A stretch of DNA of 64,000 nucleotides. Origin: an uncultured Bacteroides sp. (lineage in GTDB: Bacteria > Bacteroidota > Bacteroidia > Bacteroidales > Bacteroidaceae). Made by a program: the position numbers and the translations under genes. Of this stretch, positions 62,659-64,000 are shown piece by piece. The stretch covers positions 1 through 64,000 of the forward strand of contig CANPJW010000012.1 in the NCBI GenBank assembly GCA_947574505.1, written 5' to 3'. The stretch's first letter is position 1, and each line of letters begins with the position of its first letter. The notes below the pieces were generated by a model, which saw nothing but the letters and a program-made list of their open reading frames with translations, did no database searches and had not been told where the DNA came from.

Positions 62659-63161
62659 GTGGAAAAGTCAGACTATTTATCCCCCTCACGACAAGCTCTC
62701 TACGCCAATAAAAAGGAATGGAACCGGTTTCTGTCCATTTTCTTATTGGCTGCGGGCATTGGTTTTACTGTATCAGGTATCATCTTTTTCTTTGCCTATA
62801 ACTGGAACGACCTGCCCAAATTTGCCAAACTGGGAATCGTAGCTCATCTTCATCAGACTTTATAGATGAGCAGACTGCCACACGCGGTTATGCTATTCTC
62901 CAAACAGACAGTAATCAGGTAGGTCAACTTATACGGTTACAGAATACTCTGACACCTTTGAATGATAACGAGATAGCTATCAAATACAAGATACAAAACA
63001 GGCGGATATTTCTCGGTGCCGAATCCTTCTTTTTTGAAGAGGGACAAGTTACTCTTTATCAGAATGCCATGTATGGTGGGCTCAAAGTGGATGATAAAGG
63101 AGAAAGCCTATTGGTGGGGCTGTATGATGAGAACTTTCAGTATATCCAACCGGATAAATAG
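62659..63161 (+). pseudogene. Deletion fusion of a DUF2157 gene and a GDYXXLXY gene
   Basis: From GTG 62659 the frame gives the N-terminus of a DUF2157 membrane protein (YLSPSRQALYANKKEWNRFL, one helix, YNWNDLPKFAKLGI) and leaves homology near 62840, closing at 62865. From about 62845, in another frame, RGYAILQTDSNQVGQLIRL leads into IKYKIQNRRIFLGAESFFFEEGQ, which has the form of a GDYXXLXY-protein C-terminus, ending at 63161. In intact genomes these families are neighbours, so one deletion of roughly 2 kb removed the rest of both. Neither part should be functional. Confidence 0.75.
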
Positions 63162-63168
63162 AATATAA

Positions 63169-63203
63169 AAATCCCGGACTTTCACAAGCCCGGGATTTCT
63201 ATA
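63169..63203 (+). terminator. Terminator of the deleted DUF2157/GDYXXLXY locus
   Basis: AAATCCCGG (63169-63177) pairs with CCGGGATTT (63190-63198), followed by CTATATT. It outlived the genes it served. Confidence 0.75.
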
Positions 63204-63290
63204 TTCTCAAAAACATCTTCTTATCTATAAGGAAATAAAGGACTAGCAAATTGTTTCTAGCGCAAGAAAGAAGATGCTTCGAGAGCCAAA

Positions 63291-63326
63291 AAGGGATACC
63301 TGTGGGAAATAAGGGAGGTATCCCTT
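63291..63326. other. Perfect 11-bp inverted repeat in a gene-free stretch
   Basis: AAGGGATACCT (63291-63301) pairs with AGGTATCCCTT (63316-63326) with no T tract after it. A weaker hairpin (GGCATCTT/AAGATGCC, about 63438-63469) stands between it and the stop of the gene at 63495 and is the likelier terminator of that gene. Otherwise 63162-63494 holds no gene. Confidence 0.5.
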
Positions 63327-63494
63327 CCAAGAGAAAAACATTTGAAAACATACTTTCACAAGCATAATTTTCAGTTTATCTCTCAGTATATTTCTTTTTA
63401 AAGGATTTATTATCCTATTATAACTTGTAAAGAGAAGGCATCTTTAGTCCTAAAAGAATTAAGATGCCCTCAATTATTAGTTCATTAATCTAAG

Positions 63495-64000
63495 TTACTT
63501 AATCACTTTAACATAGATTGATGCAATCTTCGTTTTACCCCACTTATCAGTAATCTTAACATCTACTTGACAAACTGGAGGAGTTACAATACCTGTTGCA
63601 GAAGGATTCTTAGATATAGTAACCTTTCTATCTAATACTTCCTTACCCTCTACTGTTGTTACAAAATCTATAAAGCTAGTTGCAGCCGTCAGATAAGTTT
63701 TAGCATTATCATCTGCCAATACTACTTCAACTTTATTTATTCTATCATTGTCAAAGCGATAGGTAGCACCATAAACATCCTCTTTTTCGAATTCACTCTC
63801 CAATATAGCTATAGGACGACCACCATCAACTTCGAATGGATTAACCGGAGTTCCTATAACTTTATCATCTATCTTCTTATTATACGCAAATTTACCTTCA
63901 AAGATTTCAGATTTTATTGTCAAATTAAATTCATCAACAATAGCATTCAGACGAGGATTTCCGAATGGTGCATAAGTTACAGTTATATTACGGCCCATAT
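63495..64000 (-). CDS. Exported or surface protein, C-terminal part (cut by window edge)
   Basis: At least 167 residues, open to the window end; the ATG at 63998 need not be the start. The sequence is rich in Val, Thr and Asp with alternating strand patterns (NITVTYAPFGNP, KVEVVLADDNAKTYLTAA) and ends VDVKITDKWGKTKIASIYVKVIK, as in Ig-like domains of Bacteroides surface lipoproteins. The family cannot be named without the missing N-terminus. Confidence 0.6.
   Translation of the reverse strand, partial: MGRNITVTYAPFGNPRLNAIVDEFNLTIKSEIFEGKFAYNKKIDDKVIGTPVNPFEVDGGRPIAILESEFEKEDVYGATYRFDNDRINKVEVVLADDNAKTYLTAATSFIDFVTTVEGKEVLDRKVTISKNPSATGIVTPPVCQVDVKITDKWGKTKIASIYVKVIK

Overview
The window is chromosomal DNA of a Bacteroidales gut commensal, almost certainly Bacteroides sensu stricto. 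It carries two SusC/SusD polysaccharide-utilization loci, a hybrid two-component system (HTCS), an ECF sigma/FecR pair, an NVEALA peptide with a 6-bladed propeller partner, and many promoters of the Bacteroides type (TTG - about 19-20 nt - TAnnTTTG). There are no rRNA, tRNA, CRISPR or recognisable transposase genes. Functional calls come from reading the proteins and recalling families; no database search was run.

Layout. 1-3.7 kb is accessory: a short 22-bp repeat array, a frameshifted secreted protein, a small secreted protein, a lipoprotein with a complete JAMM/MPN+ motif, and an outer-membrane protein broken by a single-base frameshift. 3.7-13.3 kb is housekeeping: cstA and a small membrane protein, a GHL10 glycosidase, an ATP-grasp-like protein, an AAA ATPase and pyruvate:ferredoxin oxidoreductase (PFOR). 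13.4-15.8 kb is an insertion/decay zone: propeller and NVEALA genes lie between the PFOR stop codon and a second copy of the last 250 bp of PFOR, followed by the probable native PFOR terminator and an OMP fragment.

15.8-28.6 kb is a compact fructan PUL: HTCS sensor, fructokinase, MFS importer, GH32, SusD and SusC. The promoters of susC and GH32 share one architecture (two TCAAA-type half-sites 22 bp apart, then 12 nt to the -7 element), which I read as the HTCS operator. A very short RNA (promoter plus terminator, about 62 nt) and two different 22-bp-period arrays lie in its spacers. 28.9-37.7 kb holds a SNF2 helicase, a WYL regulator, a patatin, a C1B peptidase, an OMP and a GH29 fucosidase. 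37.9-46.9 kb is a second PUL (ECF sigma, FecR anti-sigma, SusC with STN domain, SusD, GH18 and a LamG lipoprotein), probably for host N-glycans.

47-50.8 kb is an etfB-etfA-acyl-CoA dehydrogenase operon. 51-58.7 kb is an operon of a rhomboid protease, an unknown 139-aa protein, a giant DUF4132-type protein and a free-methionine-sulfoxide reductase. 58.8-64 kb holds cbpM/cbpA, a threonine-aldolase remnant, a second ECF sigma with a two-TM partner, small conserved genes, a deletion-fused DUF2157/GDYXXLXY remnant and the end of an exported protein cut by the window edge.
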